Shown here one piece after another: positions 7,727 through 15,915 of a stretch of 18,419 nt of DNA. The stretch covers positions 40,341-58,759 of the forward strand of contig DYKH01000018.1 in assembly GCA_020722685.1 (NCBI GenBank), in the 5' to 3' direction. This stretch comes from Caldithrix sp. (GTDB lineage Bacteria > KSB1 > UBA2214 > DYKH01). Made by a program: the position numbers and the translations under genes. The stretch's first letter is position 1, and each line of letters starts with the position of its first letter. A model generated the notes under the pieces. That model worked only from the letters and a program-made list of their open reading frames with translations. It searched no databases and was not told where the DNA came from.

Positions 7727-8896
7727 ATGCCATCAGACAATCCCGAGCCTTCCCCTGTCAACAACCCGCAGCAGGATGAGCAGATGTTCAAAGCGGAAAA
7801 ATTCAGCCGCTATTTTTTGCTGGTAGTTCTCATCGCCATAGGGGTTGTCTTTTTCAACATGATCAAAGTTTTTGTCGTTCCGGTGATGTTGGCCGCGGTA
7901 TTTTCCGGGATATTCTATCCGCTCTATCGACGACTCCTCAAAATCACCCGGCAAAGAAGAGGCATAAGCGCTGCCGTCTGTTGTCTGATCCTATTGCTGG
8001 CGCTGCTCATCCCGACTTATATCGTGGCAAATTTGGTATCGCGCGAAGCCATTGGCTTTTATCAGTCAGCAGAAGATAGAATTCAGAAGATTCTGGAAAG
8101 GGGAAACGCCGGCATCGTCGGCGAGCTTAAGACGAAAAAGTGGGTGCAAGAGCTGCATCTCGACAGGATCGACTGGGAATCGTCCCTGCAGGAGGGCGCT
8201 AAGACGGCCGCCACCCTCTTGGCGACCTTCATCAACAAGGCCTCCAAGGGGACTTTTCAACTCCTGACCAATCTCTTCCTCACGCTCTTCGCCATGTACT
8301 ATTTCTTCCGTGACGGCGACCGGATCATCGAACGCCTCAAATATCTCAGTCCCTTGGCCGACAAGTACGAAGAAGCTTTGATCTCCCGCTTTATTGCGGT
8401 ATCGCGCGCCACCATTAATGGCACATTGCTCATCGGCGTGATCAAAGGCACCCTCGGCGGGCTGACTTTTTGGATTTTCGATGTCGGCTCTCCCATCCTT
8501 TGGGGCGTGGTCATGACTCTCCTCTCAATCATTCCCATGGTAGGCGCCTGGCTGATCATGTACCCGGCGGCCATCATTCTGATGATCGGTGGAGAAGTCT
8601 GGCAGGGAATCGCTGTCTTTGCCATCGCTGCAGTAGTCGTCGGCGGCGTGGACAATGTGCTGGGACCGCGCCTTGTCGCCCGCGGCGCCGGGCTGCATGA
8701 CCTGCTGATTTTCTTCTCCACCCTGGGCGGCATCAGTCTGTTCGGAGTGATGGGATTCATCATTGGCCCCATCATTGCGGCTTTGTTTATATCCATATTG
8801 GAAGTATATGGTATTGAATTTCGTACGCAGCTTATGCAGGCGCGCAATCAAAATTCGGAAATGCCGCCAACCACGAAACAAGGCTCTCAGGCATAA
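7727..8896 (+). CDS. AI-2E/PerM family membrane protein, 389 aa
   Basis: The layout is that of the AI-2E exporter/PerM (UPF0118) family. An N-terminal hydrophobic pair covers FLLVVLIAIGVVFFNMIKVF and VVPVMLAAVFSGIFYPLYRRLL, then a third helix GISAAVCCLILLLALLIPTY. A soluble middle region (about 100-170) and an array of C-terminal helices follow. Family hallmarks near the end are VDNVLGPRLV and FFSTLGGISLFGVMGFIIGP. Members export small molecules or act as Na+/H+ antiporters; AI-2 transport is shown for only a few, so the substrate is open. I chose ATG 7727 over the in-frame ATG at 7694 because GGAGG (7714-7718) lies 8 nt before it. The 285-bp gap after the ATPase gene holds a short hairpin (ACCCTG-GCA-CAGGGT, 7473-7487) without a T-run, so co-transcription is uncertain. 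Confidence 0.88.
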   Translation: MPSDNPEPSPVNNPQQDEQMFKAEKFSRYFLLVVLIAIGVVFFNMIKVFVVPVMLAAVFSGIFYPLYRRLLKITRQRRGISAAVCCLILLLALLIPTYIVANLVSREAIGFYQSAEDRIQKILERGNAGIVGELKTKKWVQELHLDRIDWESSLQEGAKTAATLLATFINKASKGTFQLLTNLFLTLFAMYYFFRDGDRIIERLKYLSPLADKYEEALISRFIAVSRATINGTLLIGVIKGTLGGLTFWIFDVGSPILWGVVMTLLSIIPMVGAWLIMYPAAIILMIGGEVWQGIAVFAIAAVVVGGVDNVLGPRLVARGAGLHDLLIFFSTLGGISLFGVMGFIIGPIIAALFISILEVYGIEFRTQLMQARNQNSEMPPTTKQGSQA

Positions 8897-9061
8897 GTTT
8901 TGATCGACCGGCAGTCGCGTTATGCGCCACTTCTCGCCCCTCTGGTGTAAGCTGGCGATTGTCGACGAGGGGAAAAAAGTTATTCAAGCAAGGAAAGTCC
9001 CTCTTCATTACGGGCGGCTGTGCTAGTGGATGGGGGTACCAATTGCGGCAAGTTCCCGCAC

Positions 9062-9496
9062 TCAAAACGCCCCTTGGCGCAGATTTATGCCATATTCCAG
9101 AGAAGCCTTCAGGCAATCCAGAAAATTAGTCCAACCTTGCGTATTCTCGACAACAGCCGCGATGCCTTGGTCGTCTTTCTCCCAGCCAGCCTCACGTATT
9201 CTTACCTGGGTCTCCCTTTCCCCTTTTGGCTCCAGAGTGATATCGACAGTGGTTTCCACTCCGCCTGCCGGCCAACGAAAAGAGATACGGCGATCTCCTT
9301 CTATTTTCTGGACCTCGATTTGCGCTTTGGCATCATTAAAATCAGCCCAGGTCCACGTAACGGACTTGCCCTTTTCCAGACGAGCGCTCCCAGTCGTTAT
9401 GAAATATTTGGACATTTTCCTGGGATCTATCATCGCTTCAAATACTTCATGTGCTGGCTTTTGGATTTTTATATAGGTTTTGACTTCAAGAGGCAT
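9062..9496 (-). CDS. SRPBCC (START-like, AHSA1-type) domain protein, 144 aa
   Basis: The protein has the AHSA1/SRPBCC pattern: an opening beta strand EVKTYIKIQKPAHEVFEAM, then DPRKMSKYFITTGS, a run of antiparallel strands (KSVTWTWADF, AQIEVQKIEGDRRISFRWP, TTVDITLEPKGERETQVRI) and the C-terminal helix (NTQGWTNFLDCLKASLEYG). These proteins form a small hydrophobic-ligand cavity; AHSA1-type members act as Hsp90 co-chaperones in eukaryotes and have mostly unknown roles in bacteria. The start at 9496 is supported by AAGGAAG upstream; an in-frame ATG at 9526 would add ten residues without a better ribosome site. The gene converges on the AI-2E gene across 165 bp in which I see no terminator. The 216 bp toward hicA also hold no clear gene. 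Confidence 0.85.
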   Translation of the reverse strand: MPLEVKTYIKIQKPAHEVFEAMIDPRKMSKYFITTGSARLEKGKSVTWTWADFNDAKAQIEVQKIEGDRRISFRWPAGGVETTVDITLEPKGERETQVRIREAGWEKDDQGIAAVVENTQGWTNFLDCLKASLEYGINLRQGAF

Positions 9497-9712
9497 CCTA
9501 TTTCTTCCTTTTAGCCATTCCATCAACTAAAGGATCGAGGGCGCTTTTTGCGATCAGGTAGTTCGGAACCCTCGGCTTCAAGCAAGGGACTTCTTTGTCT
9601 TAGCAGTTCATCGCCGCTAATCGATTTTTCTTGCTACCCCTATAACCGCATTCGAACGAGCATAATTTCGCTGGTGAAGCTTTGGTCACGAGGAACGATT
9701 AGGTGAGCTTTT

Positions 9713-9937
9713 CTATTTGTGCTTCAACAGATCATCAACTGTCAAGCCAATGTCCTTGGCAATTTGTCGCAGCAAAATTGGCGAAATGTCTCTTCCCGGA
9801 TGAAACGGAACTGTCGTACTTCGTCCATCCGCATGCCGGTACTGTTTGTGAGAACCACGCTGGCGAACATTTACAAAACCCAAGCGCTCCAAAATCGCTG
9901 CGACTTCCTTCGGCTTTAGGACAGGAGGCTTTGGCAT
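9713..9937 (-). CDS. hicA: HicA-type toxin (mRNA interferase), 74 aa
   Basis: HicA toxins are small dsRBD-fold ribonucleases that cut mRNA. The family signature is complete here: KPKEVAAILERLGFVNVRQ, then RGSH30KQY with the catalytic histidine, VPFHPGRDISPILLRQIAKD and a short C-terminal helix. The length is normal for the family. It follows hicB on the minus strand, with only two bases between the hicB stop and this ATG, so translation is probably coupled. Hic pairs occur in both hicAB and hicBA order; here the antitoxin is first. Confidence 0.9.
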   Translation of the reverse strand: MPKPPVLKPKEVAAILERLGFVNVRQRGSHKQYRHADGRSTTVPFHPGRDISPILLRQIAKDIGLTVDDLLKHK

Positions 9938-9939
9938 TT

Positions 9940-10152
9940 TTACGCGATCTCTACGACTTGAGTGCCGACGAATTGCGTTTCAAAGACCGGCTCGCCGTCC
10001 TCTAACAGCATTTCAATCACTTCTCGAAGATTGTCCTGCAATTCATCCAAGGATTCGCCTTGAGAGTGAGCTCCGGGAAATCCCGGCACATAACCCACAT
10101 ACAAATCAGTATCGGGACATCGCTCTACGATTGCTGTGTAGCTCTTCTTCAT
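9940..10152 (-). CDS. hicB: HicB-type antitoxin, short form, 70 aa
   Basis: The protein matches the partial RNase H-like fold of HicB/UPF0150: YTAIVERCPDTDLYVGYVPGFPGAHSQGESLDELQDNLREVIEML. HicB binds and blocks HicA. Many HicB proteins carry an extra C-terminal helix-turn-helix or ribbon-helix-helix DNA-binding domain; this one ends after VGTQVVEIA, so no such domain is present and autoregulation by DNA binding is not evident. GAGGA lies 6 nt before the ATG. A perfect short inverted repeat, GATGG-AAA-CCATC (10172-10184), lies 20 bp upstream and could be an operator, though it is short enough to be chance. Confidence 0.9.
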   Translation of the reverse strand: MKKSYTAIVERCPDTDLYVGYVPGFPGAHSQGESLDELQDNLREVIEMLLEDGEPVFETQFVGTQVVEIA

Positions 10153-10321
10153 TTGAATTCCTCATAGCTTCGATGGAAACCATCACGTCTTGCATTTTTT
10201 GTCGCACCCACGCTTCCTTCTCATCAACTTGGAAAAACTTGGCCGAGATTATGGAAATGATAACCGAACCTTGAAGATGACAAATTCCAACCTTCGGGCG
10301 GCGAACTCTCGCAACAATTCC
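10106..10321 (-). pseudogene. Possible gene remnant upstream of and overlapping hicB
   Basis: A second minus-strand frame is open from a TAA at 10324 to a TGA at 10106, running into hicB. It reads like protein in the stretch AKFFQVDEKEAWVRQKMQD and onward (VMVSIEAMRNSNEE), but its first ATG is only at 10195. A neighbouring frame also reads protein-like just upstream (KELLREFAARRLEFVIF), which would fit a frameshifted, decayed gene. I do not recognise it. It may equally be chance. Confidence 0.2.
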
Positions 10322-10341
10322 TTAGTTCAAATATGTTGAAT

Positions 10342-11772
10342 CTACTTGATGAACTTTGCATTCCGCTTCAGAAAATACCCATCTCGTCCGTCCAGCAAGC
10401 GGATTTTGTACCACTCGCCGCCAGAATCGATCACCTCGAATTCGATGCCGCCGGGCACTCGCACCAAGGTTTCGCTGTTTAAATCCGGCCCGGCCTTCAC
10501 CTCGAATCTGTCGCTGCTATTGCCATTGATCACGATTTTCTTCGCGGTGGCAGCGCGCACCTGGTCGGCCGTAACATTGAATGCATATTCTTCCAAACCG
10601 AGTCCGAGCACTTGTAGCTTCTCCCAAAAAGCGACCTGTTTCGCCACCCGGCTTTGCGCTTTGGTGTAGCGGGACTCGGTGCTCTTCAGCTTGGCCGCCA
10701 TGCCGTAAAACTGTTGGGCCTTGCTGTAATTGCTGACGGCTTCATTCAAAACGCCAAGATTGTAGAGGACGGCCGCATTGTAGGGATCCTTCTCAGCCAT
10801 GGCGGTGTACTGCAAATAGGCTGTATCGAGATCATACCGGTCAATGGCGGCTTCGGCAGCATCGAGGTAGCGTTTGAAATCCGGACCTTCGGCGTCCACC
10901 AGCTCCATCTTTTGCTGCACAAAGCGTGGGGCAAAATAATTCACCAGCTCGGCCGCGACCGCCTGCAAGCAAACGTCGACCGTAGCTTCGGGCGGGGGCA
11001 GCGCCGCCCCAAAATCGCCTTCGCATTTTTTCAATTCCTGCTTGTGACTGGCTTCTTTCGACCCCATCAGCCGTCCGGTCTCCACGTGGGTAATGCGAAT
11101 GGACGCGCTGACATTGGCGGTACGTTTCTCGCAATTGACTTCCACCGTCTTTTTCTTCTCCGTCCGTTTTTCCTTGACCCATTCATCCTCACACGACACG
11201 CTGACGTTGCCGGTGATGATGGCATCGGCGCCCAACATTCTTCCAACTTGCGCGGCCTGAGCCTCATCAATCATGCCGGTTTGCCCCAATTGCAGCTCTT
11301 GCATCACTTGTTCCATGCGTGTGCGTTCCACGACGGTAAAGACGTTTGTGCGCGCACCCTGTTGGAAGCTTTTGCCTTCCTTTTTCCGAAGTCCCAAAAA
11401 GCCGCTGCCAACGTCCTTGATGCCGCGATCTTCTTCAAGCAAGGCGGCCACCACCAGATCCGCCAATTTCTTGCCGCTGTCGGGGAAATAGTTCTGTCCC
11501 TTTTTGGCATCGGCCACCTTTTCGATGGTGCCGAGGATTTTGTCCAACGATCCTGCCTTCCCGGATGTCGGTCTGCCGTCTGAGGCATATCGCGTCGTCA
11601 AGCTAAAATCCGCAATAGCCACCGTTTTCACGCTATCCAATACTTGCTCGGGTGGCGTCAGAACGAAGCATTTAAAGCTTTGTGCTCGACCGGATGAAGG
11701 AGCAAAAATGAATGCTAAAGAAATTACAGCGATCCAGATAAAGCCGGAGAGATGAGTGCTAATGTGTTTCAT
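10342..11772 (-). CDS. CsgG-family envelope protein with TPR and SH3b domains, 476 aa
   Basis: Residues 1-30 are a Sec signal peptide (hydrophobic GFIWIAVISLAFIFA, likely cut after SSGRA). Residues about 45-280 form a CsgG-like domain: KTVAIADFSLTTR, the diagnostic FTVVERTRMEQVMQELQLGQ (145-164), GADAIITGNVS (181-191) and the strand VSASIRITHVETGRLMGSKEA. Residues about 300-385 look like TPR helices (AYLQYTAMAEKDPYNAAVLY). Residues about 425-476 form an SH3b-like barrel (VPGGIEFEVIDSGGEWYKIR, then GYFLKRNAKF), a type often found binding peptidoglycan or peptides. CsgG itself is a lipoprotein that forms the curli secretion pore. Here there is no lipobox cysteine and no csgA/B/E/F neighbour, so a curli role is unsupported. 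GGGAG lies 7 nt before the ATG. It is transcribed divergently from the glycosidase-like gene. Confidence 0.85.
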   Translation of the reverse strand: MKHISTHLSGFIWIAVISLAFIFAPSSGRAQSFKCFVLTPPEQVLDSVKTVAIADFSLTTRYASDGRPTSGKAGSLDKILGTIEKVADAKKGQNYFPDSGKKLADLVVAALLEEDRGIKDVGSGFLGLRKKEGKSFQQGARTNVFTVVERTRMEQVMQELQLGQTGMIDEAQAAQVGRMLGADAIITGNVSVSCEDEWVKEKRTEKKKTVEVNCEKRTANVSASIRITHVETGRLMGSKEASHKQELKKCEGDFGAALPPPEATVDVCLQAVAAELVNYFAPRFVQQKMELVDAEGPDFKRYLDAAEAAIDRYDLDTAYLQYTAMAEKDPYNAAVLYNLGVLNEAVSNYSKAQQFYGMAAKLKSTESRYTKAQSRVAKQVAFWEKLQVLGLGLEEYAFNVTADQVRAATAKKIVINGNSSDRFEVKAGPDLNSETLVRVPGGIEFEVIDSGGEWYKIRLLDGRDGYFLKRNAKFIK

Positions 11773-12034
11773 GGCGTGCTCCCTCGATGTTATGATTCTG
11801 ATTTGCGATCTTGCAGAAATGCCGAACCAATTTTGGCAAAATTAAGACAATTTTCAAGAAAAATGTTGACTATTCGATAAAATGTAGGGAATGGGAAAGC
11901 ATCTGCGTACACTCGAAACAATTGAAAGACCGCTCAAGCCTCATGATGCAAAAGCAAAAAACATCCTTGGAATTATCCACAAAAATCAATATCGTTATCC
12001 CAACCGCACGCAACGAGAGGAAAGGAGGCACAGT
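11773..12034. promoter_or_regulatory. Divergent intergenic region, AT-rich, with inverted repeat
   Basis: This 262-bp gap separates two divergent genes and should hold both promoters. Its middle (about 11825-11885) is AT-rich. It contains a perfect inverted repeat AATTTT-GGC-AAAATT (11829-11843), a possible operator. I could not find a convincing -35/-10 pair with correct spacing on either strand. Confidence 0.3.
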
Positions 12035-14104
12035 GTGCAAAAGATTGCTTCGCTGATCAGCTTCGCACTTGTTCTGCTCATAGCCGTAATTGCCGGCAGC
12101 GATGAAGATCGCAACCCAGCCCATTCTCATTCTGCTCCATCTCTGAATCAAATCTCAACCACAGTCCCAAAGCCGATTCCCCGCAAAGATGCGTTTTTCG
12201 GCTTGCACTATGACCTGCATCCCTCCAAAACCGATACCGCCCTGAGCGCCGACATCACCGAAGAAATGATCGCTCACTTGCTCGATCGTATCAAGCCTGA
12301 TTATGTGCAGTATGACTGTAAAGGTCACGCCGGCTATGCCGGCTACCCGACAAAGGTGGGCTGGCCCAGTCCCGGCATCAAAAAGGACGGGCTGGCGATT
12401 TGGCGCAAGGTGACCCGCGAGCATGGCGTGGGGCTTTACATCCACTATTCTGGCGTCTGGGATTCCAAAGCCATCGAAGAGCATCCCGAATGGGCGCGAA
12501 TCGACGGCCAGGGGAAAAAGGACGCCAACGCCACCAGCGTCTTCGGGCCGTATGTGGATGAGCTGCTCATTCCCCAGCTTAAAGAAGTGACCTCCGCTTA
12601 CCAATTGGACGGGCTTTGGGTGGATGGCGAATGTTGGGCGGCGCAGTGGGATTATTCCCCAGCGGCGCTGACCGCATGGCAAAATGAAACCGGCTATACT
12701 GCCGCGCCCAAAGATCGCACCGACCCAAATTGGCTGGAATGGAAAATGTTCAACCGCCGCTCTTTCGAAAAGTATCTTTGCCATTGGGTGGATGCCTTGC
12801 ACGCTTTCATGCCAAGTCTGCAAATCACCAGCAACTGGATGTACAGCCTACTGGCGCCCAAGCCTGTGGTGGCTAAGCTGGACTTTCTTTCCGGCGACTA
12901 TTCCCCCTCGCTCTCCGTCGATCGCGCCCGGGTGGATGCACGCTATCTGGCCAGCACCGGTATGCCCTGGGATTTGATGGCCTGGGGCTTTGACAAAGGG
13001 AAAGAACTGGGCTGGAGCATCAAGACCGCCGAGCACCTACAGCAAGAGGCGGCCGTCGTCTTGATGCAGGGAGGCGGCTTCCAGATTTACCATACGCCCA
13101 CTCGCGCCGGCTACATCTGCGAAAGCATCATCGAGCAGGAAGGGAAGGTGGCTGACTTTTGTCGCGCCCGGCAAGCCGTCAGCCACAAAAGCACTTCCAT
13201 CCCTCAAGTGGCCTTGTTGCTTTCCAACGAAACCGTTTGGGATGAATCGGATCGCCTTTATTCGGCCGGTGGAAAATACCTCGATCAATTGGAAGGGGCG
13301 CTGCATGCTTTGTTAGAAGCGCATTATTCTGTGGATGTTTTGGCCGAATTCCAACTCCAGCCCCGACTGCAGGAATTCCCCCTGGTGGTGATCCCCGATT
13401 CCTACAAGCTTACGGACGAGTTCAAACAAGCCATCACCAGATATGTCCGGCAAGGCGGAAAGCTGCTGTTGTTAGGCGAAAAGTGCGCCCGGCTCTTCGA
13501 GCCAATGTTAGGTGTACGTTTTGAGGGCCAAGCCCAAAACATGACGGCGGAGTTGGCAACCTCCGCTGGCCCAGTGAACGTAAACGGAATCTGGCAGGGA
13601 GTAACGCTTGCCTCGGCAAAAGCCGCCGGATTTCGTCACCCGGATCGCAACATGCTAAAGAACGGACAAGTCGCGGCGACGGTTTCCACTTTTGGCAAAG
13701 GTCAAGTTGCGGCCGTATATGGACCCTTGCCGCTAATTTATTTCCGCTGCCATCATCCCTATCTGCGACAATTCATCGGCGAGCTGGCGCAGCGGTTGTT
13801 CCCCAATCCGGCGGTGCAAATTGACGGTCGCGCTTACATCGACGTGGCTTTGCGCCGGAGCAAAGACGGACTCACCAGCCTGCACCTGCTGAATCGCGCC
13901 AATATGCCGATTCCCGATCGCTACGGCTTTGTGGAAGACATTCCCAAAGTGGGACCGATAGCCATCACAATGCAAGTTTCCCAGAAACCCAAGAAGGTGA
14001 CCTGGGAACCGGGGGGCACCGAGCTAAAATGGTCTTGGAAGAACGGTCTACTGGCCACTACTGTGCCGTCGCTGCACATTCACGGCGTGGTGCTGTTGCA
14101 GTAA
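12035..14104 (+). CDS. Secreted GH29/GHL6-like glycosidase candidate, 689 aa
   Basis: The N-terminus (MQKIASLISFALVLLIAVIAG) is a signal peptide, followed by a low-complexity linker. Residues about 52-400 resemble the TIM barrel of alpha-L-fucosidase-like and GHL6-type glycosidases: FFGLHYDLHPSKTDT, KPDYVQYDCKGHAGY, GLYIHYSGVWD and YQLDGLWVDGECW, where D197 sits at the place of the GH29 nucleophile. A Rossmann-like middle (FPLVVIPDSYKL, YVRQGGKLLLLGEKCARLFE) resembles the domain that follows the barrel in beta-galactosidase-type enzymes, and a beta-rich C-terminal domain ends the protein. Substrate and activity are not proven. I chose GTG 12035 because AAAGGAGG (12021-12028) lies 6 nt upstream and the protein then begins with a signal peptide; an in-frame ATG at 11891 would bury that signal. 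The Tat isomerase gene follows after 101 bp on the same strand. Confidence 0.75.
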   Translation: MQKIASLISFALVLLIAVIAGSDEDRNPAHSHSAPSLNQISTTVPKPIPRKDAFFGLHYDLHPSKTDTALSADITEEMIAHLLDRIKPDYVQYDCKGHAGYAGYPTKVGWPSPGIKKDGLAIWRKVTREHGVGLYIHYSGVWDSKAIEEHPEWARIDGQGKKDANATSVFGPYVDELLIPQLKEVTSAYQLDGLWVDGECWAAQWDYSPAALTAWQNETGYTAAPKDRTDPNWLEWKMFNRRSFEKYLCHWVDALHAFMPSLQITSNWMYSLLAPKPVVAKLDFLSGDYSPSLSVDRARVDARYLASTGMPWDLMAWGFDKGKELGWSIKTAEHLQQEAAVVLMQGGGFQIYHTPTRAGYICESIIEQEGKVADFCRARQAVSHKSTSIPQVALLLSNETVWDESDRLYSAGGKYLDQLEGALHALLEAHYSVDVLAEFQLQPRLQEFPLVVIPDSYKLTDEFKQAITRYVRQGGKLLLLGEKCARLFEPMLGVRFEGQAQNMTAELATSAGPVNVNGIWQGVTLASAKAAGFRHPDRNMLKNGQVAATVSTFGKGQVAAVYGPLPLIYFRCHHPYLRQFIGELAQRLFPNPAVQIDGRAYIDVALRRSKDGLTSLHLLNRANMPIPDRYGFVEDIPKVGPIAITMQVSQKPKKVTWEPGGTELKWSWKNGLLATTVPSLHIHGVVLLQ

Positions 14105-14144
14105 GTTACCCTTATCTAACGCGGCGAGGCCGCCAACAAAAAAC

Positions 14145-14189
14145 CTACAGCCTAATAGCCTACAGTCTAACAGCCTACAGCCTAAGAGC
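14145..14189 (+). repeat. Three-copy 15-bp tandem repeat before the Tat isomerase gene
   Basis: Three adjacent 15-mers differ at only one or two positions each: CTACAGCCTAATAGC, CTACAGTCTAACAGC and CTACAGCCTAAGAGC. They lie between the glycosidase-like gene and the GAGGAGG ribosome site at 14194-14200. A small GC hairpin, GCGGC-GAG-GCCGC (14121-14133), precedes them but has no T-run. Confidence 0.9.
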
Positions 14190-14205
14190 CTTTGAGGAGG
14201 TAACC

Positions 14206-15726
14206 ATGTCCTGTTGTTGTTCCATGAATCGACGAGATTTCTTGGGTGTCACAGCTATTGGCGCCGCCGGCGCCACCTTGGGGCTTGCCGCTTCCGGCTT
14301 GTTCAGTCAAGAAATAGCAGATTGGGATGCCAATAAGCCGCTGCTGATTCCTGGAAAACCACTCACGGTTCAGCCGGTCTTGATGTACCGCGTGCCAGAA
14401 CGAAAACCGGAAACCTCATGGAAATCATGGGGAGGCGTGCAAAGCGACCGGAGCGCGGATGAGGAAGCCAACCGGATCACCCAAGAGCTTGCAGCTCTGG
14501 CGGCCCGATCCGACTTTGCCCTGCAAATCTCGCCCCTCATCAAGGTCAAGACCCCCGAAGAAGCCGCGCAGGTTCACACCACCGATCACGACGTGGTCCT
14601 CCTCTACCCTGCCACCGGCGGCGGCAAAACGCTGCAAGCCTGTTTCTCGCCCACCAAGCACACCATCGTCTTCGTCCGCCACCAATCCGGACCAGTGTAT
14701 TACTGGTATGAGGCCATGAGCGTCGCCTACCTGCAAACCGACAAGCCGGAGCCGACACCGGCTGGCACGACTGAGAAAATGCTTCACGTCGAAGATGTGG
14801 TGGTCGACGACTATGACGAGATGCAATGGCGATTGCGCGCTTTGTACGGCGTAAAGAACTTTCTCGGCACGCGCATCGTCGCTTTGGGCGGCTCGTGGGG
14901 AAAATACGCCGCGGAAGCTCCGCAGGTGGCGCAGGAGAAATTCCAGATGCAAATCATAGACGTGCCGTATGAAGCCATCGAAAAGCGCCTGGCCGCGATG
15001 TTGGCTGACAAAAAGCTGGTGCGCAAAGCCAAGAAATGGACCGGCGAATATCTGGAACTAACCGGCACTACTCTGAAAACAGAGGAGCATTTCGTCGTCA
15101 ACGGATTCGTGCTGTACACCTTGTTCAAGGATCTCATGCGTGAAAATGACGCCACTGCCTTTACTATCAAAAGCTGCATGGGAACCATCATGCCCATGTC
15201 CAAAACCACCGCATGCCTAACCCTGGGCTTGCTAAACGATGAAGGCTATCTCGCTTTCTGCGAATCCGATTTCGTGGTCATCCCGCCGGGGATTTTGCTG
15301 CGGCACATTTCCGGCAAGCCGGTCTTTTTGCACAACTCCACCTTTCCGCACCAAGGCATGGTGACCTGTGCCCACTGCACGGCTCCCCGCCGCATGGATG
15401 GTGCCCGCTACGAATCCGCAGAAATCGTCACGCATTACGAGTCGGAGTACGGCGCTGCGCCGAAGGTCTGCATGCCCATCGGTCAGGATGTGACCTTCTT
15501 CGATCCCGAATACAGCACCCTGCGCTGGCTGGGATTCAAGGGCATCGTCAAGGCCAATCCTTTTTACGACATCTGCCGCTCGCAACAGGACGTGGAAATT
15601 TGTGGCGATTGGAAAAAGCTCAAAAGTGAGGCGCGTGATTCTCACTGGGTGATGGCCTATGGGGATTATCTCAAAGAAGGCGAGTACGCCGCGCGGAAGA
15701 TTGGGGTAAAGTGGGAAGGGATATAG
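14206..15726 (+). CDS. Tat-exported sugar isomerase-like protein (L-fucose/L-arabinose isomerase superfamily), 506 aa
   Basis: The N-terminus has a twin-arginine signal, N8-R9-R10-D-F-L-G, followed by the hydrophobic VTAIGAAGATLGLAASGLF, so export of a folded protein is expected. The C-terminal half matches L-fucose/L-arabinose isomerase-like proteins: CMGTIMPMSKTTACLTLGLL, NDEGYLAFCESDFVVIPPG, ISGKPVFLHNSTFPHQGMV, then AHCTAPRRMDG and YGAAPKVCMPIGQDVT. Enzymes of this fold interconvert aldoses and ketoses with a divalent metal, normally in the cytoplasm. A cysteine cluster (SCCCS) precedes the Tat motif. GAGGAGG gives a strong ribosome site for ATG 14206. The frame is open up to 14029, but the added part only translates the tandem repeat. 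The gene probably forms a unit with the upstream secreted glycosidase-like gene. Family is confident, activity and location inferred. Confidence 0.82.
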   Translation: MSCCCSMNRRDFLGVTAIGAAGATLGLAASGLFSQEIADWDANKPLLIPGKPLTVQPVLMYRVPERKPETSWKSWGGVQSDRSADEEANRITQELAALAARSDFALQISPLIKVKTPEEAAQVHTTDHDVVLLYPATGGGKTLQACFSPTKHTIVFVRHQSGPVYYWYEAMSVAYLQTDKPEPTPAGTTEKMLHVEDVVVDDYDEMQWRLRALYGVKNFLGTRIVALGGSWGKYAAEAPQVAQEKFQMQIIDVPYEAIEKRLAAMLADKKLVRKAKKWTGEYLELTGTTLKTEEHFVVNGFVLYTLFKDLMRENDATAFTIKSCMGTIMPMSKTTACLTLGLLNDEGYLAFCESDFVVIPPGILLRHISGKPVFLHNSTFPHQGMVTCAHCTAPRRMDGARYESAEIVTHYESEYGAAPKVCMPIGQDVTFFDPEYSTLRWLGFKGIVKANPFYDICRSQQDVEICGDWKKLKSEARDSHWVMAYGDYLKEGEYAARKIGVKWEGI

Positions 15727-15791
15727 GCTCTGCTTCCACGATTCCTTCCCAGAAGCTCCGGCTTCCGAGAAGGTGCTGTCTAAAGCAAATA

Positions 15792-15880
15792 TGTCATTCA
15801 GGAGGAATCTTTTCCTAACACCCAACGGACTCTAACCGGCAGATCACGAACTTTAATGTAAGGATGCCTTCTGCTTGACA
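15792..15880. repeat. Palindromic unit A (about 89 bp), non-autonomous relative of the GIY-YIG element
   Basis: It starts with TGTCATTCAGGAGGAATC, the same end as the GIY-YIG elements, and closes with a degraded inverse copy (GGATGCCTTCTGCTTGACA). The interior (GGCAGAT and flanks) aligns along its length with unit B at 15916-16005 with a single one-base gap. It encodes nothing. It begins 65 bp after the stop of the Tat isomerase gene; together with unit B and the front of the first full element it fills the gene-free stretch 15727-16172. Confidence 0.8.
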
Positions 15881-15915
15881 TGATCGCTTTTTGGCAAACG
15901 TGCCAATGTCACGGC

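Noticed and set aside
8947..8974. Inverted CCCCTC and GAGGGG between the AI-2E and SRPBCC genes as a terminator
   Set aside because: The loop is about 24 nt, and neither strand has a T-run after the stem.
10654..11583. A 309-codon plus-strand open frame
   Set aside because: It lies antisense inside the CsgG-family gene, which has a signal peptide, family motifs and a ribosome site. The plus frame has no family features.
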